64,000 bases of DNA from Cohnella algarum (GTDB taxonomy: Bacteria > Bacillota > Bacilli > Paenibacillales > Paenibacillaceae). Below the pieces are notes generated by a model. That model had not been told where the DNA came from and ran no database searches. It saw nothing but the letters and a program-made list of their open reading frames with translations. Below, in pieces: positions 62,613-64,000 of this stretch. The DNA is taken from the NCBI RefSeq assembly GCF_016937515.1, contig NZ_JAFHKM010000002.1, positions 4,831,001 through 4,895,000 of the forward strand, read 5' to 3'. Every line of letters begins with the position of its first letter. Position 1 is the stretch's first letter. A program made the translations under genes and the position numbers.

Positions 62613-64000
62613 TTACCCGGTTTGATAATAGTTCCGAAGCGCTTCGATCACGCCAAGGGGATTTTTGATCAAATCCTTGGCGCTGAAGAAAAGATCCCCC
62701 GAAACCTCCGGCACGTTTTCGTTGTACTTCAGTTGGTTCACGATTTCCTGCGCCGTTTGCCAGCCCGTCTCCGCCGTGCCCAGCTTGTACGGTGCGTGGC
62801 CGATATACAGCTCGACGCCGGTGCCCTTCACCTCGTTTGCCCACCAGTCGGTCAACATATCGTACCGCGCGGCGGAAAACGAGAGACTCCAGTAAATTTG
62901 CGGAGCGACGTAATCGATCCATTCCTCGCGAATCCACGTTCTTACGTCGGCATACATGTCATCGTAGGCGGATACGCCCGCCCTCGTGTCGGAACCGGTC
63001 GGGTCCGCGCTTTTGTTGCGCCAAACGCCGAACGGGCTGATGCCGAACTTGACCTGCGGCTTCGCCTGTTCGATCGCTTCGCCCAGATCGCGCACGAACC
63101 GGTTGATATTGTCGCGCCGCCAGTCGCCTTTGTCGGCGAAGCCGCCGCTGTTATAGGCGGCGAACGCCGCGTCGTCGGCAAACGCCGTCCCCGACGGATA
63201 GAAATAATCGTCGAGGTGCACGCCGTCGATATCGTAGCCGTTCACGACTTCCAGAATTGCATCGATAATATGCTGCCGCGCTTCGGGAATGCCGGGGTTG
63301 ATATAATCTTTGCCTCCGGCGCGAACGATCCACTCCGGATTCGAAAGGACGACATGGTTCGATGCCAGCGCCGCCGCATTGCCGTCAACCGTCGCCCGGA
63401 ACGGATTGAACCAAGCTTCGAACTTCATGCCGCGAAGATGCGTCTGCTCGACCATATACGCCAAAGGATCGTAGCCCGGATCGAGCCCTTGAAAGCCGGT
63501 GAGCGATTTGGACCAGGGCGCGAGCGCCGAAGGATACATCGCGTCCCCCGCCGACCGCACCTGAACGAATACGGTGTTGATTCCCATCCCTTGCAGCGAG
63601 TCGAGCAATGCTGTAAACTCATCCATTTGTCGAGTCGGGTTCCCGTAAGACGAAGCCGACGGCCAATCCAAATTGTAAACCGTCGAAATCCAGGCGCCGA
63701 CCACGCCTTCCGGCGGTCCTCCCGTTCCCGCGCCCGAAAACAGCGAAATGCTGCGGGTCGCCGAATCCCAGTTCACCGTAAGCCCGAGCTGTTCTCCGAC
63801 GAAACGCAGCGGCACCATCGTCCGGCCCTGTTTCGCCTGAACGGTCGTATCCAGCGCGATTTTCCCGCCGTTGACCGTCGCGTGGTTTTGTCCCATTTGC
63901 ATCGCGATCGTCGTTTGTCCAAGCCGGATCGCGACCGTTCGGGTTCCCGCGTTCCATTCGACGGCCGCGCCGAGCTCTTCGCTGACGACCCGCAGCGGCA
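62613..64000 (-). CDS. GHL10-type glycoside hydrolase with stalk domain (5' end outside window)
   Basis: The frame is open to base 64000, so the start lies beyond; 462 residues are visible. The N-terminal visible part is a copper-amine-oxidase stalk (LRVVSEELGAAVEWNAGTRT; RTMVPLRFVGEQLGLTVNWD). From about residue 95 a GHL10/DUF187 TIM barrel follows: GAWISTVYNLDWPS, TVFVQVRSAGDAMYPSALAP, WFNPFRATVDGNA, YDIDGVHLDDYFYP and DYVAPQIYWSLSF. Aspartates in GVHLDDYF are likely catalytic. Secreted enzymes of this family act on cell-wall or external polysaccharide. Runs in the same direction as the DUF3626 gene. Confidence 0.92.
   Translation of the reverse strand, partial: PLRVVSEELGAAVEWNAGTRTVAIRLGQTTIAMQMGQNHATVNGGKIALDTTVQAKQGRTMVPLRFVGEQLGLTVNWDSATRSISLFSGAGTGGPPEGVVGAWISTVYNLDWPSASSYGNPTRQMDEFTALLDSLQGMGINTVFVQVRSAGDAMYPSALAPWSKSLTGFQGLDPGYDPLAYMVEQTHLRGMKFEAWFNPFRATVDGNAAALASNHVVLSNPEWIVRAGGKDYINPGIPEARQHIIDAILEVVNGYDIDGVHLDDYFYPSGTAFADDAAFAAYNSGGFADKGDWRRDNINRFVRDLGEAIEQAKPQVKFGISPFGVWRNKSADPTGSDTRAGVSAYDDMYADVRTWIREEWIDYVAPQIYWSLSFSAARYDMLTDWWANEVKGTGVELYIGHAPYKLGTAETGWQTAQEIVNQLKYNENVPEVSGDLFFSAKDLIKNPLGVIEALRNYYQTG

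Overview
The window reads as chromosomal DNA of an endospore-forming member of the Paenibacillaceae (Cohnella or Paenibacillus type). Support: GC-rich genes with strong AGGAGG-type ribosome sites, copper-amine-oxidase stalk domains, Bce-type and Bcr-type peptide-resistance modules, an SgrR-type solute-binding regulator, a ferritin-like spore-type protein and Tn4430-like Tn3 transposons. The genus is an inference from gene content.

Layout. 1-1959: 3' part of an MMPL exporter. 2.2-7.6 kb (minus): a Bce-like antimicrobial-peptide module (response regulator, kinase, ATPase, an unusually short permease) ending in a membrane serine hydrolase. 7.6-9.5 kb: divergent AraC regulator and SDR oxidoreductase. 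9.6-11.9 kb: a STAND-GNAT-HTH regulator facing a tiny gene for a secreted cysteine peptide. 12.0-15.4 kb: two-component system plus Bcr/LanFE-like ABC exporter. 15.7-21.1 kb: DUF817 remnant, DUF2975/XRE pair, SgrR regulator, HAM1/RdgB-like pyrophosphatase, EamA transporter and a DUF1129-like membrane protein. 21.1-26.3 kb is a nest of mobile DNA: a Tn3-type end, a spore-type ferritin gene, a YetF (DUF421) fragment, a TnsB/TnsC-like transposition module with DUF6431 and DUF5348 genes, and an IS110 remnant. 26.4-29.2 kb: a stalk-domain protein and a CorC/HlyC-type membrane protein. 29.6-37.0 kb: hairpin-repeat arrays, a two-component system and a divergent carbohydrate-type ABC importer with an HlyD-like adaptor. 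37.1-51.9 kb (minus): a GNAT-YoaP protein, then a 14-kb envelope gene set (two VWA membrane proteins, DUF58, MoxR ATPase, Gly/Ser-rich coiled-coil protein, ABC-2 exporter, large secreted membrane protein) with recurring 15-bp palindromes at two of its promoters. 52.4-56.5 kb: a Tn4430-like transposon (terminal repeat, tnpA, tnpI, resolution site). 56.7-58.7 kb: a Ser/Asn/Asp-repeat surface-type protein and a small partner. 59.1-60.6 kb: an IS110 element with a candidate bridge-RNA region. 61.1-64.0 kb: another Tn3 end, a DUF3626 gene and the 3' part of a GHL10-type glycosidase.

Two themes cut across the window. First, eleven otherwise complete genes are each broken by one small frameshift, nearly always explained by one missing base in a short G/C or A/T run. 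This points to consensus errors in the assembly rather than wholesale gene decay, and each such gene is annotated over its full intended length. Second, intergenic space is populated by tandem hairpin repeats (51-, 52- and 62-bp periods) that resemble no gene.
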